DNA from: Pseudomonas sp. S06B 330
GTDB lineage: Bacteria > Pseudomonadota > Gammaproteobacteria > Pseudomonadales > Pseudomonadaceae
Reading direction: 5' to 3'
DNA length: 64,000 nucleotides
NCBI RefSeq assembly: GCF_002845275.2
Contig: NZ_CP088149.1
Location: 4,460,501-4,524,500 of the forward strand
Part shown: piece after piece, positions 56,611 through 64,000 of the stretch
Layout of the letters: each line of letters opens with the position of its first letter
Numbering within the stretch: the stretch's first letter is position 1
Position numbers and translations under genes: made by a program
Notes under the pieces: model-generated
Seen by the model: the letters and a program-made list of their open reading frames with translations, nothing else
What the model was told of the DNA's origin: nothing
The model's database searches: none

Positions 56611-57484
56611 CCCGCGTCACGCTGATGCCTTCGCACCAGGCTGCTTGCGCCATGCTCGGGCGGATATCAGTCCAGTTGTTCAAATCAACCCGGCTGACAC
56701 CATTGATATGCAATTGAGCGTCCACCCCTGAGCGCGCCACTTCAACGCCCAGGCGCCGTCGAGGATTGACCCAGGCCTGCAAGCGACGCTTGCACTCGAC
56801 CAGAGTCGCCTCGATTTCCGGGCCACTGCCGCTCATGTGCACCACGGCATCGATGCGGTAGCGCAGGATCTCGGCGCTTTGCACCGTGAGTCGATCGCCG
56901 ACTGGGCGCACATCGTCGTCGTTAAGTTTGAGACGTACCGTCTCCAATAGCGCTGCCCCGGCGCTGCCGTTGCCTTCCAGCGCCAGTACAGTAACCACCA
57001 CCTGCGCAGGCGCAGGACTTTGCGCGGTGGCGTCAGCCACCTGTCCGGAAGCATTGCGCGCATGCAGGATGTAACTATTGCGTGGCCCTGCGGTGGTCAG
57101 GCCTTCGTAGACCAGTTGAATCCGCTCACGCAGGGCATCGTCTGCTTCGAGCACCTTGGACGTTGGCGGCACATTGCTCAGGTTTTCAGCCTGCACCACC
57201 AGTCGCTCAAGGCGGACATTAGCGGCAAGTTGATCGAGGTCTGTGCCTTGGGCATAGGCCAGCAGCAGCGCCTTGGCGGCGTCATTGACCCGCGCTCGAT
57301 TGAGCAGCTTGCGATAGGCGCCGACCTCCAGCAGTTTGCTAACCGGATCGCTCTCCAGCGCTGCATCCCAGTTGTCGCCCATGTACGACCGGAAGGTCGC
57401 CAGGTCAGCCTCGAAGAGTGTCTCGAAGTCGAGGTCTTCCAACACCTGCGGCGCGGGCAGCGCCGAAAGATCCACACTACTCAT
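56603..57484 (-). CDS. J: Baseplate assembly protein J
   Basis: 293 residues of the P2 gpJ/gp6-like baseplate family (DFETLFEADLATFRSYMGD; RARVNDAAKALLLAYAQGTD). Wedge component. Overlaps W by four bases and I by eight, so translation is coupled. Confidence 0.94.
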   Translation of the reverse strand: MSSVDLSALPAPQVLEDLDFETLFEADLATFRSYMGDNWDAALESDPVSKLLEVGAYRKLLNRARVNDAAKALLLAYAQGTDLDQLAANVRLERLVVQAENLSNVPPTSKVLEADDALRERIQLVYEGLTTAGPRNSYILHARNASGQVADATAQSPAPAQVVVTVLALEGNGSAGAALLETVRLKLNDDDVRPVGDRLTVQSAEILRYRIDAVVHMSGSGPEIEATLVECKRRLQAWVNPRRRLGVEVARSGVDAQLHINGVSRVDLNNWTDIRPSMAQAAWCEGISVTRGG

Positions 57485-57807
57485 GCCGTCACCTCCAGGA
57501 TCTGGCTGTTGCCCAGGTACTGTCCGCTCAACTGCAAGGTAATTTGCCCCGCCATGACCGACACCACCCGTACCCGCTCCAACTTCAGACGCGGTTCCCA
57601 GCGTCCCAGGGAACGTGCCACCTCAGCCTGCACCGCGCTTTTCCAACCTTCGTTGACCGGCAGGTCGACAAAGCGGCGCAGCTTGCTGCCGTAGTCCGGG
57701 CGCATACGCCGGCTGCCAAGCGGGGTGGTGAGGATGTCTTCAATGGACTGGCGCACATGGGCGAGGCCAGATAGCGGCTGGCCGCTCCGGCGATCCATTC
57801 CGATCAT
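57481..57807 (-). CDS. W: Baseplate protein W (gp25-like)
   Basis: 108 residues from MIGMDRRSG at 57807 (GGAG upstream); the long N-terminal extension is rejected. gpW/gp25 family: ILTTPLGSRRMRPDYGSKL and the LEPR-like WEPRLKLERV. It starts sheath assembly at the baseplate. Confidence 0.93.
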   Translation of the reverse strand: MIGMDRRSGQPLSGLAHVRQSIEDILTTPLGSRRMRPDYGSKLRRFVDLPVNEGWKSAVQAEVARSLGRWEPRLKLERVRVVSVMAGQITLQLSGQYLGNSQILEVTA

Positions 57808-57811
57808 CGCG

Positions 57812-58009
57812 CTACTCCTGCGGTTTGAGCTGCGGATGCTCCTGCAGGTAAGCCAGGGCGATGGCATCGTCGGCCTGGGCAGTGACCTGCCCGCGGCTGA
57901 CGAGCAACGAGCGGGCATCCGGCAGGATCAAGACGCGTGAGGTATAGAGGGTGTCGCGAAACACCACGGCAGTGGATGCTTGGGTGTTGCTCTTTTTAGC
58001 AGTAGCCAT
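57812..58009 (-). CDS. Small tailocin protein of unknown function between V and W
   Basis: 65 residues from MATAKKSNTQASTAV at 58009 (CTGGAG upstream). A basic N-terminus is followed by a beta-like segment (RDTLYTSRVLILPDARSLLV) and a short acidic helix. Not recognised. It lies four bases before W and after the V terminator-like hairpin, so it may be a baseplate accessory or regulatory peptide. Confidence 0.65.
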   Translation of the reverse strand: MATAKKSNTQASTAVVFRDTLYTSRVLILPDARSLLVSRGQVTAQADDAIALAYLQEHPQLKPQE

Positions 58010-58023
58010 GTTTGCTCCAGGCG

Positions 58024-58046
58024 AAAAAAAGCCCGCGGCGCGGGCT
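58024..58046 (-). terminator. Intrinsic terminator after baseplate gene V
   Basis: AGCCCGCG-CCGCGGGCT followed by TTTTTTT on the minus strand, five bases after the V stop, inside the late operon. Confidence 0.75.
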
Positions 58047-58050
58047 GGTT

Positions 58051-58611
58051 TCAATGTTTGTGGTTGGCGGTGTTGCCACCGGTATCGATGATCTTGCCGC
58101 CACCGAGAATGTCGCCACTGACCTGCAACGGGCCGTTGATCTGTACCGCACCAGTCAAGGTTATGGTGGCGGCCTTGAGGTCGATAGCCTGATCACTGAC
58201 CACCAGCGAACTGCCACCGACCTTTACGGTAACGGTGCCAGTGGGCAATTCGATGCTGTAGCTGCGAGCCTGCCAGTCATAGGTCAGTGAGCCACCGTCG
58301 TCGAAGCGCCAGACCTCGACATGCTCGCGGTTGTCTGGCGGTGCGCCGGCATTGCCATACAGGCCCGGTACAAAGGTACCTTGCGCAGGCTCGCCGCTCG
58401 GGCTGATCAGCACCCCCTGCTCGTCAAGACTGGGTACACGCCAGTGTCGGGCCTTGCCTGCGGCCTGGCTGTGCCAGCGCAGCCAGGCGCTGGTCCAGCC
58501 GGCACCGTCGGAAACCCGCACGCGGGCGGCGGCAAGATCAACGGCGACTACTCGGCAAGGAATGACCAGGCCGGCGAGCATGCGGTCGTGCATGGCACTG
58601 GCGTAACTCAT
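58051..58611 (-). CDS. V: Baseplate spike protein V
   Basis: 186 residues of the P2 gpV spike family: an OB-fold N-terminus ([20 protein letters not shown]) and a beta-helix C-terminal part with [15 protein letters not shown] and repeated short strands, ending in a His-containing tail (GGNTANHKH) that binds the metal at the spike tip. It pierces the outer membrane. Overlaps the preceding gene by four bases. Confidence 0.92.
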   Translation of the reverse strand: MSYASAMHDRMLAGLVIPCRVVAVDLAAARVRVSDGAGWTSAWLRWHSQAAGKARHWRVPSLDEQGVLISPSGEPAQGTFVPGLYGNAGAPPDNREHVEVWRFDDGGSLTYDWQARSYSIELPTGTVTVKVGGSSLVVSDQAIDLKAATITLTGAVQINGPLQVSGDILGGGKIIDTGGNTANHKH

Positions 58612-59132
58612 GGAAGTTCCTCCGGCGTCTGATAGCCGCCTTCATGACCAGGACCGGTGTCGGGGCTGAAGGCAAAGGCAATCGGACCGGGCTCATCCGG
58701 CCATGGCCATTGTGGGTCGCCCAAGTGCAGGGTTTGCTCCCATTGCACTACCCAGCTAACGGGGTGGAGGGCACCAGGCGCGGCTTGAACCGGTAGCCCC
58801 TGAACATTTTTGGCCTCTTCGACGAAGTCCAGATCCCAGAACTGTTTGCGCAGCAGCACCGTCAACTGAGTCGCCAATGTCGCTGCCTGCAACGATGCCT
58901 GGGCAAGGCTGGCATCGACCAGGATGCGCGCGTCGATGATTGCCACAATGCACGAGCGACCATCACCTGGGTCAACTCCAGGCTTAAGACCGGCAATGGA
59001 ATGGAACAGCGCAGGCAATGCCGTATCCTGAGCCGCCATTGCATAGGCATCCACGATTTGCAATTGAGGCATGGCGGATTTGATCGTCGCGGTGATGGCC
59101 TCGTGCAAGGTCTGCAATTCGTTCACGTTCAC
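58608..59132 (-). CDS. R-tailocin conserved protein (PA0615-like position)
   Basis: 174 residues. Helical N-terminus ([19 protein letters not shown]) and a Trp/Pro-rich end (QWPWPDEPG). It occupies the place of PA0615 in the R-pyocin, between holin and V, and may be a tail completion or initiator protein like P2 gpR/S. Overlaps holin by four bases and V by four. Function inferred from position only. Confidence 0.7.
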   Translation of the reverse strand: MNVNELQTLHEAITATIKSAMPQLQIVDAYAMAAQDTALPALFHSIAGLKPGVDPGDGRSCIVAIIDARILVDASLAQASLQAATLATQLTVLLRKQFWDLDFVEEAKNVQGLPVQAAPGALHPVSWVVQWEQTLHLGDPQWPWPDEPGPIAFAFSPDTGPGHEGGYQTPEELP

Positions 59133-59494
59133 TCCTCCCGATTACCCACATGCGCATCAACGGCCTTCCCCGCCTGCGGTTGCTCCAGCCCCAATCGTTT
59201 CGCCGCCCAGCGCTCATAAAGGCCGATGGCAACATCCGCGCCAGCCATCGCGGTAAGGCAGCCGAAAGCGCTGGCGGTCCAGATTGACAAGCCGCTGGCA
59301 TACAGCAGCATCACGGTCGAGACACCACATACCATGCAAGCGCCCGAGCGCAGTACCAGCCGTCGAACCAGCGCCCACCCGTAAGTGCCTGCCTTGTCCG
59401 CCCGCCACATCTCGCCAGACACACCGCCTAGCAATGCCAGGACGATCACCAACCAGATCGGTATTTCCAGCAACGTCTGTTGTTCATGTGTCAC
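59129..59494 (-). CDS. hol: Holin
   Basis: 121 residues with a GTG start at 59494 and AAGGAG eight bases upstream. About three membrane helices (IPIWLVIVLALLGG; SGACMVCGVSTVMLLYASGL; ASAFGCLTAMAGADVAIGLY) and a charged C-terminus, the layout of the R-pyocin holin. It permeabilises the inner membrane for the GH19 endolysin. First structural/lysis gene of the operon. Confidence 0.85.
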   Translation of the reverse strand: MTHEQQTLLEIPIWLVIVLALLGGVSGEMWRADKAGTYGWALVRRLVLRSGACMVCGVSTVMLLYASGLSIWTASAFGCLTAMAGADVAIGLYERWAAKRLGLEQPQAGKAVDAHVGNREE

Positions 59495-59580
59495 TGTCCT
59501 GTCTCCTTGTTTGTTAGCTCCTTAGCCTTAAGGCCACGGAGCGTTGTTCTACTGTTCAAGCGCCGATTACTCGGCATTCC

Positions 59581-59606
59581 AAAAAGCCCGGCCTCCCCAG
59601 GCTTTT
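59581..59606 (-). terminator. Terminator-like hairpin in the leader of the tailocin operon
   Basis: Stem AAAAGCCTGG/CCGGGCTTTT (one G-U pair) with the loop GGAGG and a short T-run, between the promoter and holin. It may act as an attenuator. The 59495-59808 leader otherwise shows a CTGAACAGTTCAG palindrome at 59750-59762 and one small frame. Confidence 0.65.
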
Positions 59607-59661
59607 CAGTAATGCGTTGTCGAACCGCCCGCCACGACTGGTGCGCTGGGCGACTCCGCTT

Positions 59662-59772
59662 CTAATTGTTCCTCCGGCCGCGGCCACCTGCCCGCCGGAT
59701 AACTGCTTGTGGTGCTTTACGCTGCACACCCGGGCCAGTTGCCAACCCTCTGAACAGTTCAGGCCTGTTCAT
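59662..59772 (-). CDS. Candidate 36-residue leader peptide
   Basis: ATG at 59772 with AAAGG five bases upstream and a frame ending TAG at 59662, between the tailocin promoter and the leader hairpin. The product would be basic (MNRPELFRGL...RAGGRGRRNN). It is open but has no family support; it may be chance. Confidence 0.2.
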   Translation of the reverse strand: MNRPELFRGLATGPGVQRKAPQAVIRRAGGRGRRNN

Positions 59773-59813
59773 CGCTGCCTTTGTTGCTGCCGGTGTCGAC
59801 CGGCTTGAGACAG

Positions 59814-59842
59814 AGATTATGCATTGATGCATATGCAGTCAA
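59814..59842 (-). promoter_or_regulatory. Sigma70-like promoter of the tailocin structural operon
   Basis: On the minus strand -35 TTGACT (59842-59837) and -10 TAATCT (59819-59814) are separated by exactly 17 bases. The spacer contains two ATGCA(T) repeats, so a repressor bound there would block RNA polymerase. Predicted start near 59807. Confidence 0.75.
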
Positions 59843-59888
59843 TGCATTTATGGAAATATTTATGCATAAGAATTTGCACCTATGCATG
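59818..59888. promoter_or_regulatory. ATGCAT operator array
   Basis: Five exact ATGCAT copies start at 59819, 59827, 59842, 59862 and 59882, with an ATGCA at 59833. The last three are exactly 20 bases apart. The set spans the operon promoter and 45 bases upstream of it. Related TGCAT motifs lie at the repressor start. Confidence 0.65.
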
Positions 59889-59930
59889 TAGGCCTTGTCT
59901 GGTATGGGCTTGGGAGGTTTTCCATAGACG

Positions 59931-59956
59931 AAAAAAAACCCGCCGAAGCGGGTTTT
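59931..59956 (-). terminator. Terminator of the repressor gene
   Basis: On the minus strand AAAACCCGC-TTCG-GCGGGTTTTTTTT: GC stem, stable loop and T-run, 17 bases past the repressor stop. It isolates repressor transcription from the tailocin promoter. Confidence 0.88.
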
Positions 59957-59972
59957 GGGGAGAGCAGGTGAA

Positions 59973-60707
59973 TCAGCGTGCGTACATGCCCCACCAGAAT
60001 ACATGGCCAAGGATGCTGATCTGCTCTTCCTGCATCTGCTGGAAGCTGTAGTCTTCATCCGGGTGTTCGTCACGGTTGAAGCTGCGCAGGCGAATGCCGG
60101 TAGGCAAGCGATAGAGTTGCTTCACCCGCAGTTGGCCATTGTGGTTGATCGCGTAGAGGTCGCCATCAACGATGTCGCCAATACCACTCTTACCGGCATT
60201 GACCCCCACCGTGGCGCCATCACGCAGCACCGGCAACATACTGTTGCCGCGCACCGTGACGCACTTGGCCTGGTCGAACTGCACGCCGTTGTGGCGCAGG
60301 CTGCGCTTGCCGAAACGCAGGCTGGCCTTCTCGCTTTCCTCGATGACAAATCGTCCTGATCCTGCAGCCAACTCGACCTCGCGAAGAAACGGAATGGACA
60401 CCTCGTCGTCCTCGACCGGTGTGTCATCATCCCACAGGCTGATATCACGCAACTCGGCATGACTGCGGGCGGGCGTGGCCTCACGGCTTTCGCCAAGTTC
60501 AACGCGACCACGCAGTTGATCGGTGCTCACGCCGAAATACTCGGCGATCTTCGACACATGCTTATCGGAAGGATCGACGATCTTCTCGCTGAGAATGCGC
60601 GACAGGGTTGATTGCGGCACGCCGGTACGCCGGTGCAGCTCCGTGGGGGAGATACCGTGACGGTCGAGCAATGCTCTTAAGACGGATGCTACGTTGCGTT
60701 TTTGCAT
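59973..60707 (-). CDS. S24-peptidase (CI/PrtR-type) tailocin repressor
   Basis: 244 residues from [10 protein letters not shown] at 60707. XRE helix-turn-helix at 15-45 ([20 protein letters not shown]), then an S24/LexA-like domain: cleavage site Ala115-Gly116 (VELAAGSG), nucleophile Ser156 (RGNSMLP) and Lys196 (LRVKQLYR). RecA-stimulated self-cleavage should free the operators and start tailocin and lysis gene expression. It resembles PrtR, but there is no prtN activator gene here. Confidence 0.9.
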   Translation of the reverse strand: MQKRNVASVLRALLDRHGISPTELHRRTGVPQSTLSRILSEKIVDPSDKHVSKIAEYFGVSTDQLRGRVELGESREATPARSHAELRDISLWDDDTPVEDDEVSIPFLREVELAAGSGRFVIEESEKASLRFGKRSLRHNGVQFDQAKCVTVRGNSMLPVLRDGATVGVNAGKSGIGDIVDGDLYAINHNGQLRVKQLYRLPTGIRLRSFNRDEHPDEDYSFQQMQEEQISILGHVFWWGMYAR

Positions 60708-60767
60708 AACGTGCATAATGCAACCGGTTTAGCTCAATTGCAATTGCCGATATGCACGAAAATGCAT
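60703..60767. promoter_or_regulatory. Repressor promoter with TGCAT operators
   Basis: On the minus strand -35 TTGCAA (60743-60738) and -10 CATTAT (60720-60715) are spaced 17 bases, placing transcription start at the ATG at 60707. TGCAT/ATGCA motifs sit at 60703, 60712, 60718, 60752 and 60762. No ribosome site precedes either ATG (60716 or 60707). The segment also forms the 5' flank of divergent mutS. Confidence 0.6.
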
Positions 60768-60875
60768 GGAAAAATGGTCGCAGCGCCGCGCTTGGCCTCG
60801 GCATCGCCTGCAAAATCCCTGTACCATTGCCCGCTTGCCTTTGGTCTAAACGACACTGCGAGCCAAGTTTCTGTA

Positions 60876-63443
60876 ATGAGCGATCTTTCCGCACACACCC
60901 CGATGATGCAACAGTACTGGAAGCTGAAAAACCAGCACCCAGATCAACTGATGTTCTACCGCATGGGCGACTTCTACGAGATCTTCTATGAAGACGCGAA
61001 GAAGGCCGCAAAACTCCTCGACATCACCCTGACGGCCCGTGGCCAGTCAGCTGGCCAGTCGATTCCCATGTGCGGCATCCCCTTCCATGCGGCCGAAGGT
61101 TACCTGGCCAAGCTGGTGAAGCTGGGCGAATCGGTGGTGATCTGTGAACAGATCGGCGACCCGGCCACCAGCAAAGGCCCGGTGGAGCGCCAGGTCGTGC
61201 GCATCATCACCCCCGGCACAGTCAGTGACGAGGCGCTGCTAGATGAGCGCCGCGACAACCTGATCGCGGCCGTACTCGGTGACGAGCGCCTGTTCGGCCT
61301 GGCGGTGCTGGACATCACCAGCGGCAACTTCACGGTGCTGGAGATCAAGGGCTGGGAGAACCTGCTGGCTGAGCTTGAGCGCATCAACCCGGTGGAGCTG
61401 TTGATCCCCGATGACTGGCCACAAGGCCTGCCGGCCGAGAAGCGCCGTGGCGCCCGCCGTCGCGCACCTTGGGATTTTGACCGTGACTCGGCACGCAAGA
61501 GCCTCTGTCAGCAATTCGCAACCCAAGACCTCAAAGGCTTTGGCTGCGAGAAGCTGACCCTGGCCATCGGCGCAGCCGGCTGCCTGCTCGGTTACGCCAA
61601 GGAAACCCAGCGCACTGCCCTGCCGCACTTACGTAGCCTCAAGCACGAACGACTGGACGATACCGTGGTGCTCGACGGCGCCAGCCGTCGCAACCTCGAA
61701 CTGGACGTGAACCTCGCAGGCGGCCGCGACAACACCCTGCAGTCGGTCATCGACCGCTGCCAAACCGCCATGGGCAGCCGCTTGCTGACCCGCTGGCTGA
61801 ACCGCCCGCTGCGCGACCTGAAAGTACTGCAAGCGCGCCAAGGCTCGATTCGCTGCCTGCTCGACAGCTACCGTTTTGAAAAGCTGCAGCCGCAGCTCAA
61901 GGAAATCGGCGACATCGAGCGGATCCTTGCCCGGATCGGTTTGCGTAACGCCCGTCCTCGCGACCTGGCACGCCTACGCGATGCCCTTGGTGCCCTGCCC
62001 GAGCTGCAGAACGCCATGGCCGAGCTGGAAGCGCCGCACTTGGCCTTGCTGGCGGCCATCGCCGGCACCTACCCGGAACTGGCTGACCTGCTGGCAAAAG
62101 CCATTATTGACAACCCGCCGGCGGTGATCCGCGATGGCGGCGTCCTCAAGACCGGCTACGACAGCGAACTGGACGAACTGCTGGCCATGAGCGAGAACGC
62201 CGGCCAGTTCCTGATCGACCTCGAAGCACGGGAAAAAGCCCGTACCGGCCTTGCCAACCTCAAAGTGGGCTACAACCGGGTGCACGGCTACTTCATCGAG
62301 CTGCCGAGCAAACAAGCCGAGCAGGCGCCTGCTGACTATATTCGCCGACAGACCCTCAAGGGCGCCGAGCGTTTTATCACCCCGGAGCTGAAAACCTTCG
62401 AAGACAAGGCGCTGTCAGCCAAGAGCCGCGCGCTTGCTCGCGAGAAGATGCTCTACGACGCGCTGCTGGAAACCCTGATCGGTCACTTGGCACCGCTGCA
62501 GGACACCGCCGCCGCCCTGGCCGAGCTGGACGTGCTGAGCAACCTCGCCGAGCGCGCGCTGAACCTGGACCTGAACTGCCCGTCGTTCGTTGACGAGCCA
62601 TGCATGCGCATTAGCCAAGGCCGCCACCCGGTGGTCGAGCAAGTGCTGACCACGCCATTCGTGGCCAACGACCTGGCACTGGACGACAATACTCGCATGC
62701 TGGTGATTACCGGCCCGAACATGGGCGGTAAATCCACATACATGCGTCAGACCGCACTGATCGTGCTGATGGCGCATATCGGCAGCTTCGTGCCGGCTGC
62801 CAGCTGCGAGCTGTCGCTGGTCGATCGGATTTTCACCCGAATCGGCTCCAGCGATGACCTGGCCGGTGGGCGCTCGACCTTTATGGTCGAGATGAGCGAA
62901 ACCGCCAACATCCTGCACAACGCGACCGAGCGCAGCTTGGTGCTGATGGACGAAGTCGGCCGTGGCACCAGCACCTTCGACGGCCTGTCCCTGGCCTGGG
63001 CGGCGGCTGAGCGTCTGGCACAACTGCGTGCCTACACGTTGTTCGCCACCCACTATTTCGAACTGACAGTGCTGCCGGACAGCGAGCCGCTGGTGGCCAA
63101 CGTCCACCTCAACGCCACCGAGCATAACGAACGCATCGTGTTCCTCCACCATGTGCTGCCGGGGCCTGCCAGCCAGAGTTACGGCTTGGCCGTGGCGCAG
63201 CTCGCCGGGGTACCAACACCGGTGATCCAGCGCGCGCGTGAACACCTGGGCCGCCTGGAAACCGCCAGCCTGCCCCATGAAATGCCCGTGCAGCCCAAAG
63301 GTGCGGCAGATGTTCCGCATCAAAGCGACCTGTTTGCCAGCCTGCCACACCCGGCCATCGAGAAGCTCGGGAAGCTTGACCTGGACAATATGACGCCGCG
63401 TCAAGCTATCGAAATGCTCTATACACTAAAGACTCTGTTATAA
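60876..63443 (+). CDS. mutS: DNA mismatch repair protein MutS
   Basis: 855 residues from [15 protein letters not shown] at 60876. The mismatch-binding [11 protein letters not shown]he-x-Glu motif is near residue 36. Core, clamp and ATPase domains follow, with Walker [14 protein letters not shown] and Walker [16 protein letters not shown]. It starts mismatch repair. Divergent from the tailocin repressor. Confidence 0.97.
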   Translation: MSDLSAHTPMMQQYWKLKNQHPDQLMFYRMGDFYEIFYEDAKKAAKLLDITLTARGQSAGQSIPMCGIPFHAAEGYLAKLVKLGESVVICEQIGDPATSKGPVERQVVRIITPGTVSDEALLDERRDNLIAAVLGDERLFGLAVLDITSGNFTVLEIKGWENLLAELERINPVELLIPDDWPQGLPAEKRRGARRRAPWDFDRDSARKSLCQQFATQDLKGFGCEKLTLAIGAAGCLLGYAKETQRTALPHLRSLKHERLDDTVVLDGASRRNLELDVNLAGGRDNTLQSVIDRCQTAMGSRLLTRWLNRPLRDLKVLQARQGSIRCLLDSYRFEKLQPQLKEIGDIERILARIGLRNARPRDLARLRDALGALPELQNAMAELEAPHLALLAAIAGTYPELADLLAKAIIDNPPAVIRDGGVLKTGYDSELDELLAMSENAGQFLIDLEAREKARTGLANLKVGYNRVHGYFIELPSKQAEQAPADYIRRQTLKGAERFITPELKTFEDKALSAKSRALAREKMLYDALLETLIGHLAPLQDTAAALAELDVLSNLAERALNLDLNCPSFVDEPCMRISQGRHPVVEQVLTTPFVANDLALDDNTRMLVITGPNMGGKSTYMRQTALIVLMAHIGSFVPAASCELSLVDRIFTRIGSSDDLAGGRSTFMVEMSETANILHNATERSLVLMDEVGRGTSTFDGLSLAWAAAERLAQLRAYTLFATHYFELTVLPDSEPLVANVHLNATEHNERIVFLHHVLPGPASQSYGLAVAQLAGVPTPVIQRAREHLGRLETASLPHEMPVQPKGAADVPHQSDLFASLPHPAIEKLGKLDLDNMTPRQAIEMLYTLKTLL

Positions 63444-63463
63444 CGCGAGCCCACACAAGCTGA

Positions 63464-63583
63464 TAGAATCCCGCGCGGTTTGGTGCTGCTGCAGATTACT
63501 AGCCTGGTCTGCAACCGAACGACCAAACCGAGCGACCCTGTCTGGAAGGGTATCGCTGCCGTCGCCTGAGGAGAGAATTAGAA
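63464..63583 (+). promoter_or_regulatory. fdxA promoter and structured 5' leader
   Basis: A -10-like TAGAAT at 63464 is followed, eight bases on, by a leader beginning GGTTTGGT (63477), which pairs with ACCAAACC at 63522-63529. An inner stem GCAGA (63491)/TCTGC (63508) sits within. The ribosome site GAGGAGAG follows. Confidence 0.5.
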
Positions 63584-63907
63584 ATGACCTTCGTCGTCAC
63601 CGACAACTGCATCAAGTGCAAGTACACCGACTGCGTAGAAGTGTGTCCGGTGGACTGCTTCTACGAAGGCCCGAACTTCCTGGTCATTCACCCGGATGAG
63701 TGCATCGACTGTGCGCTGTGCGAGCCTGAATGCCCTGCCGTCGCCATTTTCTCGGAAGACGAAGTGCCAAGCGGCATGGAAAACTTCATCGAGCTCAATG
63801 CCGAGCTGGCGGATATCTGGCCGAACATCACTGAAAAGAAAGACTCGATGCCCGACGCTGCAGAGTGGGATGGCAAGCCAGGCAAGATCGCCGATCTGGA
63901 ACGCTAA
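63584..63907 (+). CDS. fdxA: Seven-iron ferredoxin FdxA
   Basis: 107 residues. [17 protein letters not shown] and [12 protein letters not shown] provide cysteines for one 3Fe-4S and one 4Fe-4S cluster, the Azotobacter FdI type. Cytosolic electron carrier; Fpr at 37207 is a plausible redox partner. Its place after mutS is conserved in Pseudomonas. Confidence 0.96.
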   Translation: MTFVVTDNCIKCKYTDCVEVCPVDCFYEGPNFLVIHPDECIDCALCEPECPAVAIFSEDEVPSGMENFIELNAELADIWPNITEKKDSMPDAAEWDGKPGKIADLER

Positions 63908-63920
63908 GCGCCAAGATCAC

Positions 63921-63947
63921 AAAAAAGGCCCTTCGAGGGCCTTTTTT
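63921..63947 (+). terminator. Terminator of fdxA
   Basis: AAAAAAGGCCCTTCGAGGGCCTTTTTTC: perfect stem with T-run, 14 bases past the stop. The last 50 bases of the window show no gene. Confidence 0.9.
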
Positions 63948-64000
63948 CATGTTTGCTGCGGGCCCTACGCGCCTGAAGTCGCGAGGTTACGGGCGGCGCC

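Larger units (their letters stand above)
45746..60707 (-). mobile_element. R-type (P2-like contractile) tailocin cluster at the mutS-cinA locus
   Basis: About 15 kb, all on the minus strand, between mutS and cinA. Order from the head: S24 repressor, holin, PA0615-like protein, baseplate V, W, J, I, fibre, fibre chaperone, sheath, tube, chaperones E and E', tape measure, U, X, D, endolysin, Rz/Rz1. No capsid, portal, terminase, integrase or replication genes, so it cannot form virions. The order is that of the P. aeruginosa R-pyocin. The mutS-cinA gap is a known site for such elements in Pseudomonas. No att sites are seen. Confidence 0.93.

Noticed and set aside
59759..60073. 104-codon minus-strand frame across the operator array and repressor terminator
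   Set aside because: It runs through the terminator and promoter and overlaps the repressor 3' end; no ribosome site.
45746..60707. Interpretation as an inducible complete prophage
   Set aside because: No capsid, portal, terminase, replication or integrase genes and no flanking att repeats were seen.

Overview
The window is chromosomal DNA of a fluorescent Pseudomonas, most likely of the P. putida group. The basis is gene content and order: tolQRAB-pal-cpoB next to queEC and tRNA-Lys, the divergent finR/fpr pair, and recA-recX-cinA and mutS-fdxA on either side of a phage-tail cluster. Codon use is GC-rich throughout. No database search was run, so product names rest on motifs and gene order.

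Layout. 1-3.5 kb: a truncated FAD oxidoreductase, a lipoprotein, a LysM/degenerate-LytM lipoprotein, a small secreted protein and a YegP-type protein. 3.7-10.7 kb (minus strand): tRNA-Lys, queC, queE, then cpoB-pal-tolB-tolA-tolR-tolQ-ybgC (cell-envelope Tol-Pal machine). 10.8-16.6 kb (minus strand): ruvB-ruvA-ruvC, yebC, aspS, an FmdB zinc ribbon and a ribbon-helix-helix protein. 16.8-25.1 kb: dps, a membrane-anchored cold-shock-domain protein, slyX, a HIT protein, an OprD-family porin with a long 5' region, proS, a lipoprotein and dinB. 25.2-25.6 kb: two nearly identical initiator tRNA genes with matching promoters. 25.8-29.7 kb: mprF and an acvB/virJ-type gene, a probable pair making and removing aminoacyl-phosphatidylglycerol. 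29.7-45.7 kb: kup, an InaA-type kinase, rimO, a GNAT enzyme, a pseudouridine-synthase-like protein without the catalytic Asp, yehS, trmO, fpr/finR, dgkA, an ErdR/CrbR-type regulator, a DTW protein, a LOG-family protein, recX, recA and cinA.

45.7-60.7 kb, between cinA and mutS, is an R-type (P2-like contractile) tailocin. It encodes holin, baseplate (V, W, J, I), fibre and chaperone, sheath, tube, tail chaperone E/E', tape measure, U, X, D, a GH19 endolysin and a nested Rz/Rz1 spanin pair. There is no capsid, portal, terminase, replication or integrase gene, so it is a defective tail used as a bacteriocin and not a prophage. Its gene order matches the P. aeruginosa R-pyocin. An S24-peptidase (CI/LexA-like) repressor with an intact Ala-Gly cleavage site and Ser/Lys dyad lies at the head. 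Downstream of it are a terminator, a sigma70-like promoter whose spacer is filled with ATGCAT operator copies, and a leader carrying a second hairpin terminator. RecA, which would activate the repressor's self-cleavage, is encoded about 15 kb away in the same window.

The most interesting details are in the tailocin: a CTT TGA site at the end of gene E that, read with a +1 shift, fuses it to E' (the same codon pair as the RF2 autoregulatory site); a 606-bp in-frame duplication in the tail fibre; ATGCAT operators at exact 20-bp spacing; a repressor mRNA that appears leaderless; and several intrinsic terminators inside the late operon. The window ends with mutS and fdxA.
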